64,000 nucleotides of DNA. It comes from Brassica napus (Eukaryota; Streptophyta; Magnoliopsida; Brassicales; Brassicaceae). Location: positions 56,999,338 through 57,063,337 of the forward strand of contig NC_063452.1 of assembly GCF_020379485.1 (NCBI RefSeq), given 5' to 3'. The notes beneath the pieces were generated by a model. It saw nothing but the letters and a program-made list of their open reading frames with translations, ran no database searches and was not told the DNA's origin. This document shows, one piece after another, positions 9,538 to 21,161 of this stretch (position 1 is the stretch's first letter; every line of letters begins with the position of its first letter). The position numbers and the translations under genes are program-made.

Positions 9538-10335
9538 TGAAGAACCCTAAGATAGGGAGGATCACTTTAGCTGGGTGTTGGATATGATCCGAGAAGGCAA
9601 ACGGCACTTCTGGAACTGAGATGGATTGAAAGGATCGTCAAGAGATGCGGAATGACTCTTGATATACCAACGATCTAAGGCTAACCACCAAAGAAAGAAT
9701 GAATGTGTTGGCTAACCACCAAACAACACACAAAGATGAATTGGCTGACCACCAAATCAACAAGCCGGTTCACACCAATGAACTAGCTAAAGAACTCTCT
9801 CTCTCTCACTCAGAGAAGAAACAAAATACACAACCAAAACTGAACTGATTTTATTCATCAAAGGGACTACATATTTATAGTGTTTTGTAGTCAAAGACAA
9901 TTAAAGAAAATGTGGGAAAACAATGCATAGAAAATACAAATTTGACTAGATCTAGTCAAGGCACGGAAAATGGAGAAGACTAGATCTGGTCAAGGCACGG
10001 AAAATGGAGAAGACTAGTCAAGATGTCCAGGTTCATCCGAACCAGATGGATGCACGGGGTAACGATAATGACGCTTGCGGGACTGTCCGGATGGTCCGCC
10101 GGATGAGAATGCATGTCCGTCTTCGGTTTCTTCACCACCCAAGTCAAGTCTGGCATGATCCAAGTCAAGTCTGGCATGATCTTTCTCAAGTCTGGCATGA
10201 TCTTTCTCAAGTCTGGCATGATCCAAGTCAAGTCTGGTACGGTGAAAAACATGAACCTCGGTTGAAATGTTCAGAACGTCCTGAACTCCATGCTGAGCTG
10301 GTTCCATGTAATGATCTGTGGACTGCGGCACATCA
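9538..10335 (-). repeat. 5' LTR of the short LTR element
   Basis: Partner of the repeat at 7476-8273, with the same 21-bp sub-repeats near 10138-10242. It ends directly next to the primer-binding site in minus-strand order, so it is the 5' LTR. Confidence 0.92.
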
Positions 10336-10631
10336 GTTCTGGAGCTTCTCACCTAAAGTTTTTGCTAATCGACATTCCAACCTTTATTTATAGGTGTATC
10401 AACGTTGTTTTCAACTAACAATTGTTCTTCCGAACAATCGCCATGGAAACAAAAGATGTGCATGACTCGCCCCTAGATATCTTTAGTTGTTTTGTAATGT
10501 TTTCTAGCTTCATTCTACCGTCGAGCATTTCTCCGGGATCTTCTCCTTCAGTTGTAAACTTTCTTGCTTTTTGAGCTTTTTAATATAAGTTCGGTGTTAC
10601 AAAAAAAAAAAAAAAACAGAATTTTCCGATA

Positions 10632-10857
10632 AAATTCACAAGTCTTTAAAAATTATAATTTTGTCAAAGTTTTATGATTGAAAGTAACTAAATTGTGGAT
10701 GAAATTTAAAAATTTCAAACTTATTCATTTAAAACTTATAAATAATTTTATTTAGAAGAAGCAAAATTTGAGTATTAAAATATACAAAGTTCGAAAAGTT
10801 AGTGTTATAAAATAAATAAAATATTTAGTTCATGTATTAACCTGGATAGCAAAAAAA
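10632..10857. other. AT-rich spacer of the GH5 unit
   Basis: No coding signal. It aligns with the AT-rich spacers at 34350-34775 and 47900-48310 (phrases GATAAAATTCA, GTAACTAAATTGTGGA, TTTGAGTATTAAAAT, TTAGTTCATGTATT), which places it in the same duplicated unit. Confidence 0.65.
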
Positions 10858-11633
10858 TCTTATATATTAAAACAGAAGTCACAATCTTGATTAATATGTG
10901 ATTTTTTTAAAAATGGACCTATTCGTAGAAAGTCATATTACATTTAATCTGTAATCTTATCATTTAAATTTTGGGCATACCAGAAATTTTTATTGGGCTA
11001 TCAATAATATGATTTAAACAATTGATGATCCATTATATTTATAGATATTATAAATTAAATAGATATAATTTAATGTTGTAGTACTATATTTCCATATGTT
11101 AATTATTTAAATATTTGTCGATGTTAACTTTTAAAATAATAAGATTTTTTTTTTTAAATAACAAAAATCATATTATCTAATAATGATTAATCTTTACTAC
11201 CTTAAACCAATGAAAACAAATTTTAAACTATATAGTTTATTTTAAAAATTAAACAAAAACTAAATGTTTAATTATTTACTCGATAATATAAATCTATGAA
11301 GCGAAAAGTTTAATTTTTTAAAAACTTTCTAAATTTGTGAAATATTACAATATCTTTGGATATGAAAATAAAATAATATTTTACTAATATTTATATATAT
11401 AGTTGTGATTTTTATAATGAAATAATAATCCGAAAATATATATATAGAAGAAGATACAAATACATGTGAAAGTTTGAAACAATCTATTCAGTGAAAAAAA
11501 TATATCGTAAACTTATTATGTTTTAAAAATTGATAGACACATATATATTATAATATATACCAATTTAGAATTGAAAACAAAATGTTTATATAAAAATAAA
11601 TGAAAACAAAAATCCGCGCAATTCGAGATCTAG
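10858..11633 (+). mobile_element. Helitron-like non-autonomous element
   Basis: The candidate 5' end is TCTTATATATTAAAACAGAA after an A, and the candidate 3' end has CCGCGC followed by CTAG and a T host base. These fit the Helitron rules of a TC start, a CTRR end and insertion between A and T. The paralogous spacers near 34770 and 48305 lack this block, so it is an insertion. The 3' hairpin is degenerate, and no Rep/helicase frame is present. A sequence search against crucifer Helitron consensus ends would settle it. Confidence 0.55.
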
Positions 11634-11859
11634 TTAGGTAATTTTATGATTTTTTTTCCTTTCCTTGACTACAATTTTCATTTCTCTATATTTGAAATTG
11701 TGATGATTAAGCTGCCATTAGGTATTTTGACACAAAAATTTCAATTATTAAATTTCGATTTTTGAACTTAAGAAATTATTATTATGAACATGATGATCGA
11801 TCGTACGTAGTCTTGATTACAGATGCATTTTCTCCGAAATAAAACATATAAGAAAGAAT

Positions 11860-12243
11860 TTAAAGAACTTTGAACCATTGGCTCGCTGGATCACAAGAAG
11901 CATCCATGGTCAAACACTTGCAAGGGTTAGCGACGATGCTGTTGTCACGTTCATCCACATCAAGGCATAGCTAGCAACGAACCATTACTTGTTGTCTTAA
12001 ACGACAAATGCATGTGAGTAGCTGAGGTTTGTCCCAACTTAGAGCACTTAGTGCCAACTCCAAGCTTCACTTTCTGTCCAACAGCATCTGGAGCCTCGAC
12101 GCACATTTTGTTACTCCAGAGAATACCTTCACTGGGATTAAAGGTTGATGGCTCGGCTTTACGGCATTGTTCCAATCGAAGTGTAGGTGAAATGTTTGAG
12201 AGATTACTGGTGACGCAAAGGCCGGTTGTTGGGTGCCGAGTCC
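11860..12243 (-). pseudogene. GH5 copy A: last-exon remnant
   Basis: Encodes most of the C-terminal domain seen in copies C and D (phrases EQCRKAEPSTFNPSEG and HMHLSFKTTSNGS). A 4-bp insertion CTAG near 11970 shifts the frame. About 27 bp are missing at the 5' end of this exon relative to copy C. Exons 1 to 3 are absent: homology to intron 3 continues to about 12646 and then breaks at the DUF1985/Ulp1-bearing block. It cannot encode an enzyme. Confidence 0.9.
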
Positions 12244-12646
12244 TGCATATATACAAAGATTTATATATTTAGCTCAAAAGTACATATTCACAACATTTTT
12301 TGGATATTCACGGTTCATGATATTGCACTTACACGATACTTGTATCGCAATTAAATATTTCAGAGTCCAGTTAGGGGATTTTTAGAACAAAATAGCACTT
12401 AGATGTGGTACGAAAATGATATTATAATTATGGGGGCATATGTATGAATACAATCTTGGTATAATCCAAAAATAAATATTATCATAAGAGGTATATATAT
12501 ATATATATATTAAGATCGAAACCTAAACAATTTATTTGGATGTTTCTTAACTTAAGAAATTAAAATTAACATAATTAATAAAATTCAGGATTATGAATGT
12601 TTTTGGTCAAATTCAGGATTATCTTCAAAAATTTAGTTACAACTTT
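12244..12646. other. Residual intron 3 of GH5 copy A
   Basis: Non-coding. Matches intron 3 of copies B to D (ATTATGGGGGCATATGTATG, AAGATCGAAACC, TTATTTGGATGTTTC), with an (AT)n run near 12490-12511. The match to copy B stops after ACTTTT at about 12646, which marks the left breakpoint of the next block. Confidence 0.7.
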
Positions 12647-13033
12647 TAGAGTAATTGCATCGCACACACAAGAAAAAAGTGCATATTAGCTATGTACCAT
12701 TTGCTTGTCTTCTTGTGTAATTCACTTTTGTGCCTTTTACTTTTTTACCTCTATACGATATTACACTTCGGTTTTAACGATTTCCACTTCTTATTTGAGT
12801 ATCTCATTTTTCTGATATCCAAATCTACACGAAACCTAACTGGTGTTGGACAAGTCGATATATTTCATTTTATATAATTAAATAAAAAAATTCCTCGGAA
12901 CGTTGCGATCGAGGTAATGGATAGACACATCTCCCTTTTCTACTTATAAGCAACTGTTCGTGCCTTGGATTACAAATCAGACACTTCTCATCTCTCTTCC
13001 TCCAAATTCTCTGCTTCTCTTGTACTTTCCTAA
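12647..13033 (+). other. Left part and leader of the Ulp1-type block
   Basis: The block opens with AGAGTAATTGCATCGCACAC, sequence not found in the GH5 units, so this is probably an element end. No matching inverted end is seen on the right. A possible TATA-like ACTTATAAGC at about 12943 lies some 90 bp before the ATG at 13034. Confidence 0.4.
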
Positions 13034-16000
13034 ATGGACACAAATCACGGCGATCCGCCTCCACCTTCCTTCCCCGACAGAATGTTTGCGATGGGCGATG
13101 AACCATTAGGCATTAGGATAACACCCTATCACAAACCCTCTTGTATTTCTAAGATTCTCAACGCTTTAGAAGAAGAAAAGGTACGGTTCGTCAGAGAATC
13201 GCCATTCGGTAAACTCATAGAAATCGCCCAGAAACCTTCCTTTTCCGGTTGTCTTGGACGATTCTTGTTCTCCCGTCTATTGAAGATTCGTAAGAAGCAC
13301 GAAGTGTGGTTTCTTTTTGCGGGGAAACCAATTAGATTCTCAATCAGAGAATTCACACTAGTCACCGGTCTCAATTGCCGTAGATACCCACCGCATAGCA
13401 AGAAGAGGAGCAAGAAGATCTTATCGGAGAAGCCGTACTGGGGAGAGCTATTTGGGACTATGACTGAAGCCACTGTCTCCTCTGTTGTAACAATGCTGAA
13501 AAGAAAGACGGTGACTGACAGAGGAATGATGATCGAGTACGCACTTCTTGCCTTGCTCTCAGCCGTAATCCTTCCAACCTCCCACAACCCCCGTATTTTA
13601 CATGCGGCCGCTGAGAAGATCAAAGATGTTGATCAGTTCCTGTCTTATCCTTGGGGACGCACATCTTTCGATATGCTGATGAGCAGTATTAAAGAGAGGA
13701 ATGAAGTATCTCTATCACAGAATACAATTGCGTTCAAAGGGTTTGTGATGTCAATTCAGCTTGTGCTAATCAAAGCCGTACCTTCTCTCATGGGGGTTGT
13801 AAGAGATGGAGCTTCGTCTGGATCCGAAGCAGAATCTGAAGAGGACGAATAATCCGGTGTTGTTGATAGGGAAGGGAAGAAAAGTATCAAGACGGGGCAT
13901 ATTCGTTCCATTGATTCTGCTTGCAAGGTATTGTATCTTGACCACGTAATACTCTGCTCACATTTTTTTTGGTATTAATTCTTTTGATTTTTTTACAGGT
14001 AAACGTGGTTTCCATCATATCTGATGGTGCTGAACTACCGAACTTCGAGCCAGACGTGGGGTCAAACGACGAGGAAGATGTGCTTGTTGACAATCTTGTG
14101 AAGGCAGCTGGAGAAGGATTCTCTTTTTCTAACTCAAATTTCAAAGGTGGTGCGACCAAAGCTGATGTTAGCCGTATGCGTGACGAAGCCATCAACGAGA
14201 ACAACAATCGGAAAACCGCAAGAGCTAATCGGAAACAACCTGCGACCGAAGGGATCGATGCTGAGTATGTCGCCTCTATTGTCAAAACAGCTTATCTGCA
14301 GATCTATCCAACATGGGTGATCAAATAAAGGACCTTGCTCTGTCTCTATGCAACTCGCAAAACCTATTTCAGAAAAAGATGGAAGACCTTCTGAGAAACT
14401 TACAGAAGGAAATTTCGGACTCCATCACCAAGTCTTCCACCCGTACTCACGTTCGACAATCTGTCGATGCTGAACCCGATAACACCGGAAAAGCGTCTGT
14501 ACCGAGGGGAGACACATCCTCATTTGTTGCGTCCGACATAATCCAGGAAGCTATGCGCTTTGCTAACAAGGAGACAACTCATACACGTCAAGTAAGTATA
14601 AAGGACAATAGTTCTCATGCAAACCATGTTTGTGTATCAAACATTGTTGCTAACTCCTATTTTTAGGAAACTCGAGAAAATATGGTTGGTGTACAAAGGG
14701 GACAATCTCGCGATGAGGTAATATCTTTCTTGTCTCCGTACCTATCAAGAACTCTGTCCATTTAATATAACCATGAATTTTACTGAGTTGCTGCGAATGC
14801 AATTTTGGTAGGATATTTTCTCCGAGCCTCTCAGGTCTGAAGAGCACGAAGCTATGGATCCAAACCTGAATGACGGCGTAGAGGACATGGTAATTTGCCT
14901 ATAATTTTTCTCTACGTAATCTTTGGTTAGTCAATACTTTATTGTTAGGAGGAAGATTAGCGAAGCACATATAAACTACAACACAGTAACATTCAACCTA
15001 GCTGGTATAATCAGTAACTTAAGATTAACTGGGTTTTTTTGGCCGTACACTTGTGTATATTAGACTGCTACTAGATGTAATAACCCCGTTTCTTGTTCTT
15101 ATGATTGTGTCAGGACCCACTTGAAGCGTACATGGTCAACGAAGAGGCCCACGACATCGGGGAGGTTGGGGCTGGTCAAGATACCGTACCAAAACGCAAC
15201 GTCGATGGGGAAGACACAGTACTTAAATTTTTGCTTGTTATGTCTTTAATGCTACGAACTACCCTGGTAGCTTTTATTAACAATACGTTGACACAATCTG
15301 TAAAAGTTGTACTGGCTAAGAAACGTTTTGTGGATCTACACAGCTAGTTCGTAGCAAGCTAATCACCTTTTTATCCACCCATGATTTCCAACCCAAATTT
15401 GTTTTACAATGTGCAGGTCGAACATGTAATTGCTCCTCCTCTTAACAGCACTCAGACAAGCATGGAGGATCCCACTAACGTCGCTAAAGCAAATCAGGTG
15501 TTTTTGGTTTGTTCTATTTAGTGTAGAGAACTCTCTTCATTCATATATCTGACAATATAGCCCGCTTCTTCTGTAGGAAACGTTTGCAACTGGTCTGTCC
15601 TTTCCGGATCCTTCTTTCTCTATTGGCCTCACCCAAATGAACAAATCAAATGCTCAAGCTGTGGATCATGTAGCACACCAAAACAACGAGGAGGAGCCAT
15701 TACCGGAAGCTAATGTCGATAATGAAGCTGCGATACTTAACAGAAAAAGCAACCGAGCTAAAGTTATGCCGAGAAACCTTATGGGGGATTACCAGTGCGA
15801 CAAACGGTTCCTCACTCGTGCTTGGGAATCGTACGTTAATGCGATCTGCAGCACCCCAAGCATTGACTATGCGGCAAAATTTGCGTTGTTATTGGAGATA
15901 CTCGGCGGATCACCATTGTAAGTTACTTTACTTTACACGCTAACTAAAATATTAACTCGGATAAATAATGTGTAACCGGTAATTTTTTTTGTTATCGTTT

Positions 16001-16790
16001 TTAATTTGGTCACTAGCAGTGTTATCGATTTTGGTGGCCTAACTGTCGAATCCAGTGAGTTGTCTGCAATTGTTGATAGGTCGTCTCATTTACCTGCTAA
16101 GGTATATCTTTTCAACCTCACGTAATATGTTAGCATACTAGAGCCATTGGTAACATTAATTCATCTATTTGTTTTTGCTTGTTACAGATGATGGATGTAC
16201 GTTCTGTGTTTCTATCAAAATCAGAACACATGCATTCGAAGAACTCTGTTTTCCTAGACACCAAGTTCGTGTCCCTCCTTGCTAAGTCATTTACCAAGTT
16301 CTCAAAGCCGGCTAAGAAAGACTGTATCCGTTTCCCAGCAGCTTTGTGCTCTTTTGTTGCTGCTGACTGCCCAATCGCCGAAGTTAGTCAATTCTATTTC
16401 CCCTTCAATTTCGACAAACAGCATTGGGTGGGAGTGTGCGTCGACGTCTCCCTAGCTCAGGTGATAGTGCTTGACTGCAACACATCTTTGAAGACGGACG
16501 CAATGGTGGCAGCAGACCTGCGACCCAGTACACAAATGTTCCCCTACATTCTCAGACAAGCCGGAAAACAGTTGACTGCGAAGGAGATGAAGCCTCTTAC
16601 CATTGATAGGCCACGAGCTGTGCCTCAAAACAACAATCTGTTCGAGTCCGGTATTACCACTGTACTGCTTATCCAGGCTCATGCGGTCGGGGTTGTTGAT
16701 GTATGCAAATGTATCACTTCAGAATTCCTCGACACGGAGGTTCAACGGATTGCGGTCATGATTTACGAAGAAAACGTAGCAGTTCTCTGA
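13034..16790 (+). pseudogene. DUF1985 / Ulp1-type (C48) protease-like gene
   Basis: Nine exons with GT-AG borders can be traced: 13034-13927, 13999-14591, 14667-14717, 14812-14889, 15114-15218, 15417-15497, 15577-15917, 16020-16101 and 16188-16790; phases agree from exon 3 on. Exon 1 carries a DUF1985-type domain (FSIREFTLVTGLNC). The last exon resembles the Ulp1/SENP cysteine protease family: the His of HWVGVCVD, the Asp of VLDCN and the Gln of PQNNN are in place, but the usual catalytic DCG is ESG (NLFESGI). Two lesions break the frame: TAA at 13850-13852 in exon 1 and a frameshift near 14300 in exon 2. Such genes are known as cargo of plant Mutator-like elements. I infer a decayed gene and probably a non-catalytic protease domain. 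Confidence 0.8.
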
Positions 16791-17734
16791 ACTCGAAGTT
16801 GTGTTTCCATTCTCGCCCTAGCTTTTATGTATGTTTTTGTTGTCATGGTTCTTCAGTTGCTTCAGTACGTTAACTCGTTCGACTTTTGTTATTTTGGATG
16901 TATGGTTGTCTATGTAAAATACTAGTTTGACTTTTGTATCACCCAAACAAGCAATGACAATCGTTTCTGATAGTAGGCTAAAACAATATACCAATGTGTC
17001 TAATAGATTGATTTCAGTGAATTAATTTCATCATTGGAATATTTGTAGTTTTAGTCATTCACTCACATTTTTCTACGAAAACAAACCTATCATCGGTATT
17101 TCAGAGACTTGGTTGTCTCGTTCCCCGGTTAGGACGTACACGACAATGTCCTGGTTAACCAAACTCATCTATTTTGTAATTTTTATATTTGTCATTTACT
17201 AATAATTTTTAGCCATCCAACTCATGTACGCATACTCTGATTGGACTATATAGTTTTGGCCCAATTGAAAGTATTTTCGGGATGCCCTACCCGAATTGGA
17301 CATAAACAAAACGCCGTCGTTCTTATTTATATACCTACTCCTATCCGCTTTCTTACAGTTTCTCTTTCTTTTTAGAGATTTCTCTTTGATTTACCCTAGT
17401 CGCCGCTGTCGTCAGATATCGAGCAAAAGCAATGTCGAACCTATCGAAGGGCAGTTCTTCGTCGCAGCTAGGTAATCAATGTTGACTGTTACAATGGTTT
17501 GTGGTCCTCTATTTCTGATTTGTTTCTTAAAAAGTTGTAGATACCAGTAGCTGCCCTACTCGCAGAGCAGAAAGAGGTAGGGGGATTCCGAGATACTGTC
17601 GCTGTGGGGAGGGCCCCGTCATCAGGACTTCTGGCACCGCTAAAAACCCTGGGAGGGCCCCTTTCTTTAACTACCATTGTCATTTTTCCTGGATTCCGAG
17701 ATACTGTAGTCGCTGTGGGGAGGGCCCCTTTCTT
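16791..17734 (+). other. 3' part of the Ulp1-type block with a truncated gene start
   Basis: Bases 16791-17320 hold no clear gene. At about 17323-17332 there is TATTTATATA, then a pyrimidine-rich leader and ATGTCGAACC at 17431, which opens a short exon-like frame (MSNLSKGSSSSQL) with a GT at its end. Nothing recognisable continues it, so it looks like a promoter and first exon cut off by rearrangement. Bases 17580-17760 contain a partial tandem duplication of ATTCCGAGATACTGT and GGGGAGGGCCCC, and the second arm runs into GH5-unit sequence. Confidence 0.4.
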
Positions 17735-20594
17735 TAACTACCATTGTCATTTTTATTTTTCTATATTTGAAATTGTGATTATTTGAGCTGCCATTAGGTA
17801 TTTTGAATTTGAGAAATTATTATGATAAACCGGCTCGATCGTAGTCTTGATTACAAATGCATTTTTTCTCCGAAATAAAACATATAAAAAAGAATTTAAA
17901 GAAATTTGAACCATTGGCTCGCTGGATCACAAGAAGCATCCATGGTCAAACACTTGCAAGGGTTAGCGACGATGCTGTTGTCACGTTCATCCACATCAAG
18001 GCATAGCAACGAACCATTACTTGTTGTCTTAAACGACAAATGCATGTGAGTAGCTGAGGTTTGTCCCAACTTAGAGCACTTAGTGTCAACTCCAAGCTTC
18101 ACTTTCTGTCCAACAGCATCTGGAGCCTCGACGCACATTTGTTACTCCAGAGAATACCTTCACTGGGATTAAAGGTTGATGGCTCGGCTTTACGGCATTG
18201 TTCCAATCGAAGTGTAGGTGAAATGTTTGAGAGATTACTGGTGACGCAAAGGCCGGTTGTTGGGTGGAAGAGAAGTTTTTTGGATTGTAAACCGGGTCCT
18301 GCATATATACAAAGATTTATATATTTAGCTCAAAAGTACATATTCACAACATTTTTTGGATATTCACGGTTCTTGATATTGCACTTACACGATACTTGTA
18401 TCGCAATTAATTTTTTCAGAGTCCATTTAGGGGATTTTTAGAACAAAATAGCACTTAGACTTAGATGTGGTACGAGAATGATATTATAATTATGGGGGCA
18501 TATATGTATGAATACAATCTTGGTAGTCCAAAAATAAATATTATCATAAGAGGTTATATGTGTATATTAAGATCGAAACCTAAACAATTTATTTGGATGT
18601 TTCTTAACTTAAGAAATTAAAATTAACATAATTAATAAAATTCAGGATTATGAATGTTTTTGGTCAAATTCAGGATTATCTTCGAAAATTGAGTTATAAC
18701 TTTTAATTTATCATTATTTATTATTAGGATCCAAATATCTGTCTATATAGGATTCAATTAATTTTTAACGATGTTAAGTTATAATTATAGTTTTTTTGGT
18801 AATATTCAAATAATAATTATAGTTTTCATTCCAAAATCGTATTATTATTCCACTTTCTTTCAAAAAGAAGTCTGACCTCTAACTGGAAGTTGAATTCCGG
18901 AGAGTTTTTGCAGGTAAGTAGAGTTGGCGACGTCTTTCCAATTAGGAGCCAAAACGCCAAAAGTCTCAACCATATGTTTTTGACCGGTTCTCAAATAATA
19001 ATCTCCGGTTAATGCCCAAACCGCCCAATCTAAATCATTCTCCGCGGCCCAAGCCACCAAACAATTCATATACCGGTTTCCGCTAACGTCACCGCTTCTC
19101 AGGTTAGCCCCAAACTCAGTCAAGAACAAAGGAAAGCCTCTCCCGATCAAGAATCCTCCGTTATGTGTGACTTTCTCGATGATTTTCGCGCAAAAATCGT
19201 TAGAGTTGTGCTTTTCCCACGAGTCACGACCGTCGGAGAAGCTGTACCAATGTTTCTCGAAGACGAGTTTGTCGGTGAAGCTGACGTTGAAGAAGCGGTC
19301 ACGGAGGAAAGAGAGGTTTGTGTCGTAGTCGATGCCGGAGAGGATGACTAGTACTTCAGGGTTTGCTGCGTGTACTGCTTCTCCTCCTTTTGGCATGTAC
19401 CTTCACGTAATAATTTAAAGCTTAGCTTTTCTCAAAAATATAAAAATAATAATAATTTACAGCTTAATACTCATGCATGCGCATGCATGTACTTGTTTTC
19501 TTATATATGTGAATAATGAAAATACTACAAAAGGTCCAAACACATTTACCTAAATCTGTGTGCGAACATATGTTATTTTTGATAAATAGTTTTAAATAGT
19601 CATTTCAAATATTTTCATGAGTGCGAACATGCTTTTTATATTCTAAATGGCATATAGGTAATCTGAAATGCGTGCTTACTTGAACCAGAGGTTAGGGTAA
19701 TCTCTGGTACCACGTGGTTCGTTTCTAAGGCTCATGCCAACGACATTAGTGACATTGCGGAAAAGAGAAGCCATCTTGCTCAATCCCTTGGCCCAGACGG
19801 CGGGATCAAAGTTAGGGTATTCGAAGAAAGCGTCGAGGTCGTTGTCGCTGCAACACCATCCTGGCGTTGTCAAGTGGTTGTCTAGTATCACCATTACTCC
19901 GTTTTGTCCAAGGTTCGACACCACTTCCTGATAACAAATATAAATAAATTAAACATGTCTATATATAGGGGAGGGTTGGATCAGAGATTTAGTGGACCTA
20001 TGGTTAATATCAATTTGAAAAATCGACAATTTGGGATTATATGATCGATGTATACTAGCTCTTTAAAATTTAAGAGCCAAAACGAATGTTTTATTAAGCT
20101 TTGTGTCTAAAACCGCTATATATAGAGAAGTAGTTCCATTATGTTGAGAATTCTATTGGAATGGCTCTATTTTATTTTATTTGACAACTTTGGTTAGTTT
20201 TTGTTGTTGTTTCGAATCTTTTAGAAACACAAAGCCAACTCAAAACCGGTTTATCTGGATAGATTAAACCAATGATGTACCACTACTTTTACCTGGAATG
20301 CATTGAATATGGGGAGGTTAAGGATTTTGGGATTGTGAGTTTGAATGCCAAGAACATCATCAAGCAGATTCAACCTTTCAAAAGACTGTTTGACGGTAAC
20401 TTTAAGAGCCAATGTGTCATTAGTCATCAAATCAAGAGGCCAAGTGAGCCTAACGCAGTTAAATCCCATTGAGACAATCTTCTTGGTGATGGAATCTAAT
20501 GGTTGTTTGCTTAGTCCTTCGGCCACCGCGGGCTGGAGATGAGCCGGCCAGTTCACGCAGGCTAGCTTCACCCTTTGGCCTTTCTCGTCCACGA

Positions 20595-21020
20595 TGATAG
20601 TTTGTGGGATTATGAGAGCTTCTAATGTTTTAACCGTGATGAAGCACACGAGTAAAGTAAAAAAGGAGTGAAGTAACCGTAAGTATTTGAGAGAGAAGAG
20701 AAATTTGAGAATTTAAGAGAATGAGAGGATTTGTGAGATTGAGAGAATGAAAGAAATGTTTGTATTGAATTGTATGTTTAATTGTGTAACATACATGGTG
20801 TATTTAAAGGAAACAAAAGCAATAAGCACTCAATGGTGGAAGAATAAATAACTAGTAGTGGACTAGCCACTCCTCCTCATTTGGTAAGTGATATGGCCAC
20901 TCCTCCCACTTTCTCCACTAACTAGTAGTGGACTAGCCACTCCTCCCCATTTGGTAAGTGATATGAACACTTCTCCCACTTCCTCCACTACTTCCCTTTG
21001 TTTAATTCTTCATGTCAACA
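20595..21020 (-). repeat. 3' LTR of the Copia element
   Basis: 426 bp, direct repeat of 25648-26074. It contains two copies of a roughly 70-bp sub-repeat starting AACTAGTAGTGGACTAGCCA (near 20849 and 20918). Confidence 0.95.
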
Positions 21021-21036
21021 CTACCCCTCAAGCTTG
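21021..21036 (-). promoter_or_regulatory. Polypurine tract of the Copia element
   Basis: Minus strand reads CAAGCTTGAGGGGTAG directly before the 3' LTR, where plus-strand DNA synthesis would be primed. Confidence 0.75.
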
Positions 21037-21161
21037 ACAGTAGTGAGTGTCAAGCTTGGAAAGCCATGAAGTATTCCCTCATTAAAACCTTTTCTTGGAA
21101 AAACCACTTGGGATAAAAACCAAGTAAAGGAAAAAGAGTAGAATACTCCACGGTGAGGAGA

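Larger units (their letters stand above)
7476..10335 (-). mobile_element. Short non-autonomous LTR retrotransposon
   Basis: Two 798-bp direct repeats (7476-8273 and 9538-10335) flank a 1264-bp interior. The element is bounded by the 5-bp target duplication GTTCT (7471-7475 and 10336-10340). In minus-strand reading the LTR starts TGATGTGCC and ends TTCTTCA, the interior starts with a primer-binding site for initiator Met-tRNA, and a purine tract GAAGAGGAAGGGA precedes the 3' LTR. The interior codes only for a gag-like protein with a CCHC knuckle, with no protease, integrase or reverse transcriptase. The LTRs differ at about fourteen sites by eye, so the insertion is fairly recent. Confidence 0.92.
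7077..10615 (+). mobile_element. LINE-type 3' fragment with poly(A), split by an LTR element
   Basis: A 16-bp direct repeat ACAGAATTTTCCGATA flanks the insertion (7061-7076 and 10616-10631), and the right end is a poly(A) run at 10601-10616. This is the signature of target-primed reverse transcription. Outside the LTR element only 7077-7470 and 10341-10600 belong to it, about 650 bp in all. No long frame remains, so its family is inferred from structure only. The empty site is seen in paralogues at about 34345 and 47875, where GAATAAAC runs straight on into GGATAAAATTC. Confidence 0.8.

Noticed and set aside
13129..13623. 164-codon minus-strand ORF opposite exon 1 of the Ulp1-type gene
   Set aside because: Antisense shadow of a DUF1985 exon with proper plus-strand splice sites.
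18860..20649. Plus-strand ORFs over GH5 exons, and treating each exon ORF as a separate gene
   Set aside because: Recurring antisense frames in all copies are shadows of conserved exons. The minus-strand exons join in phase to one GH5 protein.
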